A DNA stretch of 64,000 nucleotides, from the NCBI RefSeq assembly GCF_000759885.1, contig NZ_JNAH01000008.1:186001-250000 (forward strand), in the 5' to 3' direction. The DNA comes from Prochlorococcus marinus str. GP2. Lineage in GTDB: Bacteria; Cyanobacteriota; Cyanobacteriia; PCC-6307; Cyanobiaceae. The notes beneath the pieces are model-generated. The model made no database searches. It had not been told where the DNA came from and saw nothing but the letters and a program-made list of their open reading frames with translations. Below are positions 9,674 through 28,098 of the stretch, piece after piece. Numbering within the stretch: the stretch's first letter is position 1; every line of letters starts with the position of its first letter. Position numbers and translations under genes: made by a program.

Positions 9674-10436
9674 AATGGATAGTAAAAAGTGGAATGAGAA
9701 AATAAAAAATAATTTCAATGAAGCTGCATATCGGTATTTAGAGCATTCAAATATTCAGAAATTTTTTGCAAACAAGATCGTTCAATTTATCAAAGAATTA
9801 AATCCCCCAAAAAAAGGTGAATGGATAGATCTAGGATCAGGACCAGGACTATTAGCAGATGAAATAGAAAAAAAATTTCCTTCCCAAAAAGTATCAAGAA
9901 TTGATTTCAGCAAAAAAATGCTTTTTGAGAATAAATTATCTAGAAAAAAAATTTTATGGGATTTGAATAATGATTTACCAACGGAAGTAAATAACTGTTC
10001 TCTATTAACATCTAACTTTTGCATACATTGGTTAAACAACCCAGAAAAGATAATAAAAAATTGGTTTAGCAAATTAACAACTGGAGGTTTTTTAATCATT
10101 TCATATCCTACAAAAGATTGTTTTCCTGAATGGAAAGATACTTGTAAAAAAATTGATATTGAATACAGCGGTCTTAATTTCCTTTGCTCTAAAGAATTAT
10201 TAAAAGATTTCAAATCAACTGAAATACATTATTCAGAAGAGTTTAATTATCTTGAAAATTTTGAAGATGTATATAAGCTTTTTAGAAGCATTAAAAATGT
10301 AGGAGCACAATCAACAAGTTGTAAACGCAAAACAGTGAAAGAGTTAAAGGATATTCAAAAGTTTTGGCCAAAGAATTACAATAATACAGTGAACCTTTCA
10401 TGGCAAATTGAGATTCAAATCATAAAGAAATTATGA
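9666..10436 (+). CDS. bioC: Malonyl-ACP O-methyltransferase
   Basis: BioC methylates the free carboxyl of malonyl-ACP so fatty-acid synthesis can build the pimelate chain. The 256-residue protein has a class I SAM fold, with motif I WIDLGSGPG at about residues 52-60 and SNFCIHWLNNPEKI typical of BioC after it. The N-terminus NFNEAAYRYLEHSNIQ is the conserved BioC opening. Start may be ATG 9666, overlapping bioK by eight bases, or ATG 9675 just past the bioK stop. Its stop overlaps the bioD start as ATGA. Confidence 0.93.
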   Translation: MIEMDSKKWNEKIKNNFNEAAYRYLEHSNIQKFFANKIVQFIKELNPPKKGEWIDLGSGPGLLADEIEKKFPSQKVSRIDFSKKMLFENKLSRKKILWDLNNDLPTEVNNCSLLTSNFCIHWLNNPEKIIKNWFSKLTTGGFLIISYPTKDCFPEWKDTCKKIDIEYSGLNFLCSKELLKDFKSTEIHYSEEFNYLENFEDVYKLFRSIKNVGAQSTSCKRKTVKELKDIQKFWPKNYNNTVNLSWQIEIQIIKKL

Positions 10437-11098
10437 GCAATCACAATAATATTTTCAAATTTATAATTTGTGGAACAGATACTGATATAGGAAAAACTTT
10501 AATAAGCTCTTTTTTCGTTAAAGGATTAAATTCCTTTTATTGGAAGCCTATTCAAAGTGGTATTGAATCGCAAACTGATAGTCAAACTGTTGAAAAACTT
10601 GCACAAGTAAGTAAAGAGAAAATCATCAAAGAAGCTTATGTCTTTACAAAACCTCTATCTCCTCATTGGGCTGCTGAAATAGATCAAAAAACTATTAACT
10701 TTGACAAGTTGAGTTTGCCTAAAGTGCAAGGCTCACTAATTGTAGAAACTGCAGGTGGATTAATGGTTCCAATAACACGCAATTTTTTGCAAATAGATCA
10801 AATAAAACAATGGAATCTTCCTGTAATACTTGTATGTAAGAGCTCACTTGGCACTCTTAACCATACCTTGCTTAGTATTGAGGCCTTAAAAAGAAGAAAT
10901 ATTGAAATTTTAGGTTTAGTAGTTAATGGCGAAAAACACCTAGATAATCCAAAAACTCTAGTTGATTTTAGTGGTATTCCATTAATTGCTGAATTTCCTT
11001 ACATCGAAAAAATGGATTCAAATAATTTAGATATAATATGGAAAGAACTAGATACCAAGAATAAGTTGATTTCACTATTAAACTCAAAAAAAAGTTAA
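10433..11098 (+). CDS. bioD: ATP-dependent dethiobiotin synthetase
   Basis: BioD closes the ureido ring of dethiobiotin from 7,8-diaminopelargonate, CO2 and ATP. The 221-residue length is normal. The P-loop is GTDTDIGKT at residues 14-22, and the substrate-binding PIQSG and the VETAGGLMVP motif are present. It starts in an ATGA overlap with bioC and ends directly before the bioA ATG with no spacer, which argues for one operon transcript with coupled translation. Confidence 0.95.
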   Translation: MSNHNNIFKFIICGTDTDIGKTLISSFFVKGLNSFYWKPIQSGIESQTDSQTVEKLAQVSKEKIIKEAYVFTKPLSPHWAAEIDQKTINFDKLSLPKVQGSLIVETAGGLMVPITRNFLQIDQIKQWNLPVILVCKSSLGTLNHTLLSIEALKRRNIEILGLVVNGEKHLDNPKTLVDFSGIPLIAEFPYIEKMDSNNLDIIWKELDTKNKLISLLNSKKS

Positions 11099-12400
11099 AT
11101 GAAATCTTTGGATTCAAAAACTCAAAATCCAGATTGGCACCCAAATATTTGGCCACCTTTTACACAAATCAATAACAGCAAACCGCAAATAGAAGTAACT
11201 CATGGTAAAGATGCCCTCCTATTTACTAAAAATCCTAACAAAGAACTAATAGATGCAATTAGTAGTTGGTGGGTAACTCTTCATGGTCATAGTAACGAAT
11301 ATATTGCCGATGCCATTTTTGATCAATCAAAAAAACTTGAGCAAGTTATATTTGCTGATTTCTTACATCCACAAGCAAAAAAATTGGCGGAAAGACTTAG
11401 TGAATTAACAAAACTAGAAAGATTATTCTTTTCTGATAACGGTTCCACAGCTGTGGAAGTCGCTTTAAAAATTGCCTTCCAATCATGGCAAAATAGAGGA
11501 GAGACAAGAACTCAAATAGTAGCTTTTGATGGCGCATATCATGGTGATACATTTGGAGCAATGGCTTTAGGTGAAAGAAATATTTTTAATGAGAATTTCG
11601 ATAATCTTATGTTCCCGGTTAGAAGAGTCCCATGGCCTTCAACTTGGATGAACGATGAAGAAGTAGAAAATAAAGAAAATGAAGCGATCCAAAAATTAGA
11701 AACTCTACTTAAAACTCCCACAGTTGCAGTAATCCTTGAGCCACTTGTTCAAGGAGCAGGAGGAATGAATATGGTTAGGCCTCAGTTTATAAAAAAAGTT
11801 TCAGAAGTTATAAAAAATAATAATTCTTTGTTAATTGCCGATGAAGTATTGACTGGGTTTGGAAGATGTGGAAGCCTTTTTGCGTTTCAAAAAGCAAAAA
11901 TCATTCCTGATTTAATAAGTATTTCAAAAGGTTTAACTGGTGGATTTTTACCGATGGGAATAACTTTATGTAAAGAAAAAATTTTTCAATCCTTTATTGA
12001 TGATTGCCCAAGAAAAACTTTTTGGCATGGACATAGTTTTACTGCTAATCCTTTAGGTTGTGCTGCAGCAAACGCTAGCCTTGATTTATTAGAAAAAGAA
12101 CCACAAAAATACCTTTCATTTGAAGAAAAACATTTATCTCATTTGAATAAATTTAAAAACTTACCTCACATAAAAAAAATAAGGGTATCCGGTACAATTG
12201 CTGCCTTCGATTTAGATATTGGTAACAAAAAAGGTTATTTCAATAATATTGGGAAAGAAATAAAGAGTCTTGCAATGGAGCAAGGTTTATTCATTAGGCC
12301 CCTTGGAAATGTTATTTACCTCTTGCCGCCTCTCTGTATAACAGATGATCAATTAGAAAAAAGTTACTGGATAATAAGGCAAATCTTAGACAATATTTAA
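11099..12400 (+). CDS. bioA: Adenosylmethionine-8-amino-7-oxononanoate aminotransferase
   Basis: BioA transfers an amino group, classically from SAM, to make 7,8-diaminopelargonate. The 433-residue class III aminotransferase shows the N-terminal HPNIWPPFTQ and ISSWWVTLHGH motifs diagnostic of BioA, the DNGSTAVEVALK segment, ADEVLTGFGR, and the PLP-lysine loop SISKGLTGGFLPMG (Lys about residue 277). It starts immediately after the bioD stop and is the last gene of the operon. bioB is not in this window. It converges with the DUF3143 gene. Confidence 0.96.
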   Translation: MKSLDSKTQNPDWHPNIWPPFTQINNSKPQIEVTHGKDALLFTKNPNKELIDAISSWWVTLHGHSNEYIADAIFDQSKKLEQVIFADFLHPQAKKLAERLSELTKLERLFFSDNGSTAVEVALKIAFQSWQNRGETRTQIVAFDGAYHGDTFGAMALGERNIFNENFDNLMFPVRRVPWPSTWMNDEEVENKENEAIQKLETLLKTPTVAVILEPLVQGAGGMNMVRPQFIKKVSEVIKNNNSLLIADEVLTGFGRCGSLFAFQKAKIIPDLISISKGLTGGFLPMGITLCKEKIFQSFIDDCPRKTFWHGHSFTANPLGCAAANASLDLLEKEPQKYLSFEEKHLSHLNKFKNLPHIKKIRVSGTIAAFDLDIGNKKGYFNNIGKEIKSLAMEQGLFIRPLGNVIYLLPPLCITDDQLEKSYWIIRQILDNI

Positions 12401-12408
12401 ATAGAAAT

Positions 12409-12666
12409 TTAAGGTCCCTGCAGTATTGCATTTTCCACATCTTCTCTATTAATACAATAGGAAAATAGTCTTTTAGTTTCTTGTCCTTCACTTTCCCAAA
12501 TAACAACTAAATCTTCTTGTTCAAAAATAATAGTTGCATTCCAATTAGAAAGTAAAAGGTACCATTTAGACGGATTATTAACATCCTTCACAGCACCTAA
12601 ATCAGTAAGCCACAATTCCAATGATTGCAGTGAATGTTGGTTAATGGGTTTTTTAGAGAAATTCAC
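12409..12666 (-). CDS. DUF3143 family protein
   Basis: The 85-residue protein has the DUF3143 pattern: SLELWLTDLGA, then a Trp-rich core (KWYLLLSNWNATI) and EDLVVIWES. The family is known mainly from cyanobacteria and plastid-containing organisms and has no assigned reaction. Start is GTG at 12666. It follows the DnaJ-domain gene by 16 bases on the same strand, a pairing that suggests the two work together, possibly in folding or assembly of a membrane complex; that is inference. Confidence 0.75.
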   Translation of the reverse strand: MNFSKKPINQHSLQSLELWLTDLGAVKDVNNPSKWYLLLSNWNATIIFEQEDLVVIWESEGQETKRLFSYCINREDVENAILQGP

Positions 12667-12682
12667 AAACTTTTTTAAAGTA

Positions 12683-13123
12683 TCATTTTACTAACCAGTA
12701 CGGTATTGTATCTAGTTCTTTGCCAGTAAAAGAGGCAATAAAAATTGAACAAATCAAACTAATAGAAATAATAATAAATAAGAGAAATAATGAAAACAAT
12801 TCCCCATTTGAGAAAGGTCTTCTGTTACCAATTAAATTTTGATTATTTGAATCGATTATTAAATTATTTAATACTTTATTATTATCCTTGCTTCTAGATT
12901 TTTCCTTTAGTTTGTCATCATATATTTTCCTCAAATTACTATTATTCAAATTTTCATAAGCTTCCAAAACTTCTTGAAATTTACTTTTAGCATCGTCTAT
13001 TTCTAAAGAAGTTGTATCAGGATGCAACTCAATGGAGAGTTTGCAAAATGCCTTTCTTAATTCATGATTTGAGGCATTTTCATCTACACCTAAAATTTTG
13101 TAATAAGAAATTTCCCCTTTCAA
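12683..13123 (-). CDS. Membrane-anchored DnaJ-domain protein
   Basis: Residues 5-70 form a J domain (SYYKILGVDENAS onward) with the HPD tripeptide intact in SIELHPDTT, so it should stimulate an Hsp70 partner. There is no Gly/Phe region or zinc-finger domain, so it is not DnaJ itself. A hydrophobic stretch around residues 110-130 (LFSLFLLFIIISISLICSIF) predicts one C-terminal membrane anchor that keeps the J domain in the cytoplasm. The start is TTG at 13123. It heads a two-gene unit with the DUF3143 gene. Confidence 0.85.
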   Translation of the reverse strand: MKGEISYYKILGVDENASNHELRKAFCKLSIELHPDTTSLEIDDAKSKFQEVLEAYENLNNSNLRKIYDDKLKEKSRSKDNNKVLNNLIIDSNNQNLIGNRRPFSNGELFSLFLLFIIISISLICSIFIASFTGKELDTIPYWLVK

Positions 13124-13185
13124 AATAATCTTTTATTAATATTGTAATTCTAATAAATTTTTAATAAATAGAATGTATTTTATGA

Positions 13186-13926
13186 ATGGTAAAAATTTAT
13201 ATTTATAACGAAATGAAAAAACAAAACATTCCAGAAGAAATTTTTTCCTTAATAACTGAAGAAGAAATAATTATGTTTCAAGAATTACAAATTAAAATTA
13301 AAGAATTAAATCATAAAACAAACTTAACGAGATTAATTAATGGTGATGATTATTGGGTATCTCAAGTTTTTGACAGCATTTGGCCCTTTAAAACTTTCCC
13401 GAACATTAATTTTGATAATAAAAAATTTTTAGATATTGGATCTGGCTGTGGCTTCCCGGGTTTAGCTTATGCCATAATTCATCCTACTTCAGAAATATAC
13501 TTAGTTGATTCTTCCAAAAAGAAAACAGATGCACTAAAACACTTAATTAAAGAGATCAATTTCAAAAACAATATTCATGTAATTAATGATCGTATTGAGA
13601 ACTTAGCCCATCAATCGTCAATGAGAAATAGTTTTAATATAGCTACTACTAGAGCAGTGAGTAATCCATCAACAGTTTCAGAATATATACTACCAATGCT
13701 AAAAAAAGAGGGAATAGGAGTTTTATATTGTGGAAAATGGAATGATGAAGAAAGTAAAAATCTAGATAAAACTTTAGAAATATTAGAAGGAAAATTTAAA
13801 GAGAAAAAGAAGATTTTATTACCAAAAAGTAAAGGCACCCGAAATATTATTCTTATTGAACCTAAAAATCTTTGCCCTGAAATTTACCCTAGAAAAGTCG
13901 GTAAACCAGAGAAAAATCCATTATAA
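13186..13926 (+). CDS. rsmG: 16S rRNA (guanine527-N7)-methyltransferase
   Basis: RsmG (GidB) makes m7G at position 527 of 16S rRNA. The SAM motif LDIGSGCGFPGLAYAI begins near residue 82 and is followed by the family's LVDSSKKKTDALK and TTRAVSNPSTVSEY motifs. The 246-residue frame opens with ATG 13186; an in-frame ATG at 13213 would remove nine residues and gives a more usual N-terminus, and neither has a clear ribosome-binding site. It converges with the aldo/keto reductase gene two bases away. Confidence 0.93.
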   Translation: MVKIYIYNEMKKQNIPEEIFSLITEEEIIMFQELQIKIKELNHKTNLTRLINGDDYWVSQVFDSIWPFKTFPNINFDNKKFLDIGSGCGFPGLAYAIIHPTSEIYLVDSSKKKTDALKHLIKEINFKNNIHVINDRIENLAHQSSMRNSFNIATTRAVSNPSTVSEYILPMLKKEGIGVLYCGKWNDEESKNLDKTLEILEGKFKEKKKILLPKSKGTRNIILIEPKNLCPEIYPRKVGKPEKNPL

Positions 13927-13928
13927 AA

Positions 13929-15122
13929 TTATTTTTTTGATAATCTTTTAGCAACGTTATCACCAAACTTTTCTTTTAAAGTTCTTAATTTTCTTATAAC
14001 TTTTTTTGGATTGATATGGCCTTCTAAAACTTTCAATAATTGTCCTTCAGAAACATCCTCATCAAGTAAATTAGCGTTACATCCTGGAAACCAATGACTT
14101 CCATTACCAAGCAATTGATATCTTGCTCTTGCAAATCCTTCCATATCCAACCAATCTATTAAATTTGAAAGCCAGAGCAGAACTGGAATATTAATATTTC
14201 CTGGGGTATATTCCCAACTGGGTAAATTTCTATTCCAATTTTGATTCCACTCTAAACCTAAAGCATTAATTGATTCCTGCCTCAATCTGTCTAATATCTT
14301 TGGAACATATCTCTCAGATTCTGATAACAAAGAGACTGCTTCTAAATGAAGATCAAAATCTGCCTCTTTTGCAATACCCACACTCAGAGTATGGACGTTT
14401 TGATTTCTTAAGCAAAAAAGATCATTAAAAACTATAGGATGAAGTGGACTACAAAGTTCCAACATTTTTGTTGAAGGTGTATGAAGATGTCCCCCTTTAT
14501 CAGTGGGGCTTATAATAAATACCCCAAGATCATGCTTTTTTGCTAAATTTATAACCTTTGTGTTTTCTTGATTTATGAAATACCAGTGCAAATTTACATA
14601 ATCAAATAAGTTGGTTGATATAACCTTCTCAATAAGCGAAGATCTTCCATGGGTCGAAAATCCAATAGATCCAATTAAATTTTCTTTTTGCATCTTCCTT
14701 AAAATTTCAATACAGCCTCCATCTTTAATAGTTTGATGTAAATGTTCATTGGTATTAATGCCATGTATTGCTAGTAAATCAATTCTTTTAACTTTCAATT
14801 TCTCAAGACTTGTCAGAACATCTCTCTTAAAAATTTTGGGATCACTGTTTGGTGGAATCTTCGTTTGAATAATATTTGGGATTTTTTTAATATTTTTAAA
14901 ACCCATTCCTAATTGCACCTCAGAAGTTCCGTAATACTTAGCAGTTTCTACATGACTTAAGCCATATTTGTTTGCCAGATTTAAAATATTTTCAACTTTA
15001 GTTTGTTCTTCATTTGAAATCTCTGAAAAGTCTAATTGATCCCAACTTTTTTGAAATCTCATGCCACCCAAAGACAAAATAGGAATCTTTAGATTGGTTC
15101 GACCAAATCTCCGATATTCCAT
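13929..15122 (-). CDS. Aldo/keto reductase-family oxidoreductase (COG1453-like)
   Basis: The first 230 or so residues follow the aldo/keto reductase barrel: MEYRRFGRTNLKIPILSLGG at the start, Tyr in AKYYGTSE, Lys in IIQTKIPP and His in LLAIHG. The position normally holding the catalytic Asp (DTAxxYG) reads VETAKYYG, so Glu replaces Asp. The C-terminal 150 residues match the length of the COG1453 type, which often ends in a [4Fe-4S] cysteine cluster, but only scattered Cys are seen here. It lies ten bases after a stand-alone ferredoxin gene. The substrate is unknown. Confidence 0.82.
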   Translation of the reverse strand: MEYRRFGRTNLKIPILSLGGMRFQKSWDQLDFSEISNEEQTKVENILNLANKYGLSHVETAKYYGTSEVQLGMGFKNIKKIPNIIQTKIPPNSDPKIFKRDVLTSLEKLKVKRIDLLAIHGINTNEHLHQTIKDGGCIEILRKMQKENLIGSIGFSTHGRSSLIEKVISTNLFDYVNLHWYFINQENTKVINLAKKHDLGVFIISPTDKGGHLHTPSTKMLELCSPLHPIVFNDLFCLRNQNVHTLSVGIAKEADFDLHLEAVSLLSESERYVPKILDRLRQESINALGLEWNQNWNRNLPSWEYTPGNINIPVLLWLSNLIDWLDMEGFARARYQLLGNGSHWFPGCNANLLDEDVSEGQLLKVLEGHINPKKVIRKLRTLKEKFGDNVAKRLSKK

Positions 15123-15131
15123 TTTTTCAAA

Positions 15132-15491
15132 TTAATGCTTATTCATTCTTGGAGGTTTTCCAAATGATTGGAACATATCCCTATCTAGACTATTTTCCAA
15201 ATCATCCAATTCTTCAAACTTGACCCAGTGAATACAATCAACAGGGCATGTATCTATCGCTTCTTGTATAACATCAGAACTATCTCCGTCTTGTCTCACA
15301 GCTCGACTTCTACCATGAAATTCATCAACTATGAAAGTGTTTGAAGCTACGTGTATACAGTATTGACAGCCAATACATTTAGCTTCATCAACCCATACAG
15401 CTTTCTCAGCTAGCTGACCACCTAATACAGGCTCCCACCCTGTAATTTCAATATTTTCTTCAGGATTATTAAATGGATCTGTAAAATCCAT
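15132..15491 (-). CDS. [4Fe-4S] ferredoxin-like protein
   Basis: The 119-residue protein has a cluster-binding motif with Cys39, Cys42 and Cys45 (CIGCQYC) and Cys82 in DTCPVDCIHW, so it should hold one [4Fe-4S] cluster; Cys86 is extra. It is longer than simple bacterial ferredoxins, with N- and C-terminal extensions rich in acidic residues. It sits between the Ycf35 gene and the aldo/keto reductase gene, all leftward with ten-base or shorter gaps, and may pass electrons to or from the reductase. It is not the plant-type [2Fe-2S] photosynthetic ferredoxin. Confidence 0.87.
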   Translation of the reverse strand: MDFTDPFNNPEENIEITGWEPVLGGQLAEKAVWVDEAKCIGCQYCIHVASNTFIVDEFHGRSRAVRQDGDSSDVIQEAIDTCPVDCIHWVKFEELDDLENSLDRDMFQSFGKPPRMNKH

Positions 15492-15500
15492 ATTCTGATA

Positions 15501-15893
15501 TCAGCTATCCCACTTGGTTAAAACCAACTCGATGGAACCATCATTTTTGTTTTTTTGTTCAACAATTTGGTATCCATCTTCTTTTGTTTTGGAAATAATT
15601 GTTTCGTAAGCATACATTTGAGTAACCTTAGATATAAATCTTTCAACTGGAATCTCAAATTTCCATAAATCAAGATCAGTAACTAATTCATAAGAATTTG
15701 AATTATTATCCCATTTAAAACCCACTTTAGTATCACCTGGTAAATTCATACTTATATCAACTGCTGTAAACTTGCCTCTATAGCCTCTCACAAACTTTTC
15801 TTCTTGATTAATAAGATAACCAAGATTATTTAGTGCCTTAATTAGTGGCTCTGCTTCTTTAAGCTGGGTTTTAATAGTACTAAAATGTGACAT
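15501..15893 (-). CDS. ycf35: Ycf35 / DUF1257 family protein
   Basis: The 130-residue product opens MSHFSTIKTQLKE and continues with ALNNLGY, the conserved start of Ycf35 proteins encoded in some algal plastid genomes and in cyanobacteria. It is soluble with no membrane segment or cysteine motif. The function is not established. It overlaps the upstream DUF2997 gene by 14 bases, indicating coupled translation, and precedes the ferredoxin gene by nine bases. Confidence 0.88.
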   Translation of the reverse strand: MSHFSTIKTQLKEAEPLIKALNNLGYLINQEEKFVRGYRGKFTAVDISMNLPGDTKVGFKWDNNSNSYELVTDLDLWKFEIPVERFISKVTQMYAYETIISKTKEDGYQIVEQKNKNDGSIELVLTKWDS

Positions 15894-16095
15894 TAGATTC
15901 GTTGTTTAGTTGGTTTAAGTTTTCATTGTCATTAGAGATGAAAGCATCAGAGGTTTTATTCATAACTGTTACCTTCCCAAGAGCATCTTCGAGATTTTGA
16001 GTGGCATCAATGCATGAATGACCAGTAAATCCCTCAACAGTCTCTTCAACTCTTCCGTCTTGATGAATTTTGAATCTCAATGTTTTTTGAGGCAT
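15880..16095 (-). CDS. DUF2997 family protein
   Basis: Starting at ATG 16095 gives 71 residues beginning MPQKTLRFKIHQDGRVEETV, the recognisable DUF2997 opening, followed by GFTGHSCIDATQNLEDALG. A TTG three codons upstream (16104) is also in frame but less likely. DUF2997 proteins are small and commonly found next to DUF1257 proteins, as here; no activity is known. The C-terminal 20 residues are rich in Asn and probably disordered. It is the first gene of the four-gene leftward cassette. Confidence 0.82.
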   Translation of the reverse strand: MPQKTLRFKIHQDGRVEETVEGFTGHSCIDATQNLEDALGKVTVMNKTSDAFISNDNENLNQLNNESNVTF

Positions 16096-16102
16096 TAAAT
16101 TC

Positions 16103-16117
16103 AAGTACTAAGTACTT
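16103..16117 (-). promoter_or_regulatory. AAGTACT-A-AGTACTT palindrome ahead of the DUF2997 gene
   Basis: Two perfect 7-base arms flank one base, eight bases upstream of the ATG at 16095. On the minus strand a TATATAAAG sequence lies just upstream (about 16120-16128) and could be a -10 element, placing the palindrome at or near the transcript start. It could be an operator or a 5' hairpin. The GTAC half-sites are three bases apart, one short of the spacing in the cyanobacterial LexA box as I know it. Confidence 0.35.
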
Positions 16118-16240
16118 TTACTTTATATACAATAACGAAAATATTTTGTTTCAGTTGGTACAAGTTAATTAATTTTAATTTTTATTTTGAATGTATGATA
16201 ATTTATTTTTTTGGAGTTCTGGTAAAAAAAATTAAGAGGT

Positions 16241-17008
16241 TTAATTATAAAAACCTTGCATACCCATTGAATCTAAGGCAGTTTTTGCTTCTTCCATAAC
16301 AGAAGGCTCTTTATCAAAAAGTGCTATTTTGGTACATTCATCAACGAAACTTTCTTGAAATGTATTATTTAATTTTTCGTACAACCTACACAATGACCAA
16401 ATGCAATTACTTCTTACGCCTGATTCATTATCAATCTTTAAACTTATTAAAAGCTGTTCAGCTGCTAATTGAGCATTTTCCAAAGAAACATTTCCAATTT
16501 CAGCTAAAGAACTAGATGACCATAACCGAACTGCAGCCACATCATTTTTTAAAGCATTTATTAATGGTTTTAAAACAATTTGGTTATCGTAGTTTGCTAG
16601 GCTCCATGCAGTTGCTCTTCTAACGTAAGCATTATCATCGTTCTTCAAAAGACTAACGAGTTTCTGAACTGCGCCAGGGAATGGATTACGACCTAAAGCA
16701 TATACCGCACTCATTCTTTCAACAGGACAAGGTTGATCAAGTAACGGTAACAAAAGGGGGAAAGATCTTTGATCTCTATACTCACAAAATATTCTTAAGC
16801 CTTGAATTCTTTCTTCTCTATCACCTTGAAGCATTTTTAAAGCTTCAGTACATTCTTCAGTAATATTCAAACCTTTTGAAAATGCGTCTTCATCGATTTG
16901 CTCCAATGGATCTATTTCAATCTCTAAAGCTAACTCTTTGGCTAAAACATCTGGATCAACTGCGATTTCAGCTAAGCTTTCGTTATTAGGATCCTTATTC
17001 TTTTTCAT
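16241..17008 (-). CDS. HEAT-repeat protein
   Basis: The protein (255 residues from ATG 17008; a TTG at 17020 is also in frame) is made of bi-helical repeats from about residue 70 onward, for example RDQRSFPLLLPLLDQPCPVE, EDNAYVRRATAWSLANYD-like and VRLWSSSSLAEIG units. The N-terminal 60 residues are acidic. Related cyanobacterial proteins include phycobilin-lyase subunits of the CpcE type and the IscA-interacting IaiH protein; the general layout suggests the latter scaffold-like group, but I cannot separate them by eye. It is leftward, behind a small membrane-protein gene. Confidence 0.72.
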   Translation of the reverse strand: MKKNKDPNNESLAEIAVDPDVLAKELALEIEIDPLEQIDEDAFSKGLNITEECTEALKMLQGDREERIQGLRIFCEYRDQRSFPLLLPLLDQPCPVERMSAVYALGRNPFPGAVQKLVSLLKNDDNAYVRRATAWSLANYDNQIVLKPLINALKNDVAAVRLWSSSSLAEIGNVSLENAQLAAEQLLISLKIDNESGVRSNCIWSLCRLYEKLNNTFQESFVDECTKIALFDKEPSVMEEAKTALDSMGMQGFYN

Positions 17009-17026
17009 TTTCAAAAACAAAAAATA

Positions 17027-17152
17027 TTAATTAAGGGGAGCAGGCGACATCATATCACCTGGCAACCAAATTCTTGCACTAACTGCAAAGAAAGCAATCC
17101 CAAAAAGTGCTACGATAGCGAAAGGTAAAACTTTTGTCTTAATAAAACCCAA
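17027..17152 (-). CDS. Small single-pass membrane protein (41 aa)
   Basis: On the minus strand a frame runs from TTG 17152 to TAA 17027 and encodes 41 residues: a short positive N-terminus (GFIKTK), one hydrophobic helix (VLPFAIVALFGIAFFAV), then SARIWLPGDMMSPAPLN. The order positive end, helix, Arg, Trp-containing tail looks like the small subunits of thylakoid complexes, but it is not any Psb, Psa or Pet peptide that I recognise. No ATG is available before the helix, so TTG or an upstream non-ATG codon must be used. It lies 18 bases before the HEAT-repeat gene on the same strand. Confidence 0.6.
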   Translation of the reverse strand: MGFIKTKVLPFAIVALFGIAFFAVSARIWLPGDMMSPAPLN

Positions 17153-17221
17153 AGATTCAAAATTAATTAAAACAATAATAACCTGTTTAATAGACTTTTA
17201 AAAATTTTTTCTAAGATAATA

Positions 17222-18283
<1,062 letters not shown>

Positions 18284-18295
18284 TCAAAACTGTTT

Positions 18296-18448
<153 letters not shown>

Positions 18449-18496
18449 TTATTACTAATAAAAGTTTATTCTAATAACTAAAAATTATAATGGATA

Positions 18497-22624
<4,128 letters not shown>

Positions 22625-22631
22625 TTAAAGA

Positions 22632-27865
<5,234 letters not shown>

Positions 27866-28098
27866 CCAAGAAAACCTTCGATTATGTGAGATTTACTATT
27901 TACTTAAAATCTACTTAATATCTAGTTGTTTAACCTTTCTCTCAATTTAAATTCAATAATTAAGTCTCGATTTCAACAAAAAACCAATGATTAAGACAAA
28001 AAAAATTGAGTACAATGGCCAAATAACCAATAATTAGGAAAGTAAAAACTAAAAATTAAGAAAATTTCCAGTAATTCCTTATATTAGCAGCTTTAGTG

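Noticed and set aside
16103-16117. LexA box ahead of the DUF2997 gene
   Set aside because: The two GTAC half-sites are three bases apart, not four as in the cyanobacterial LexA consensus.
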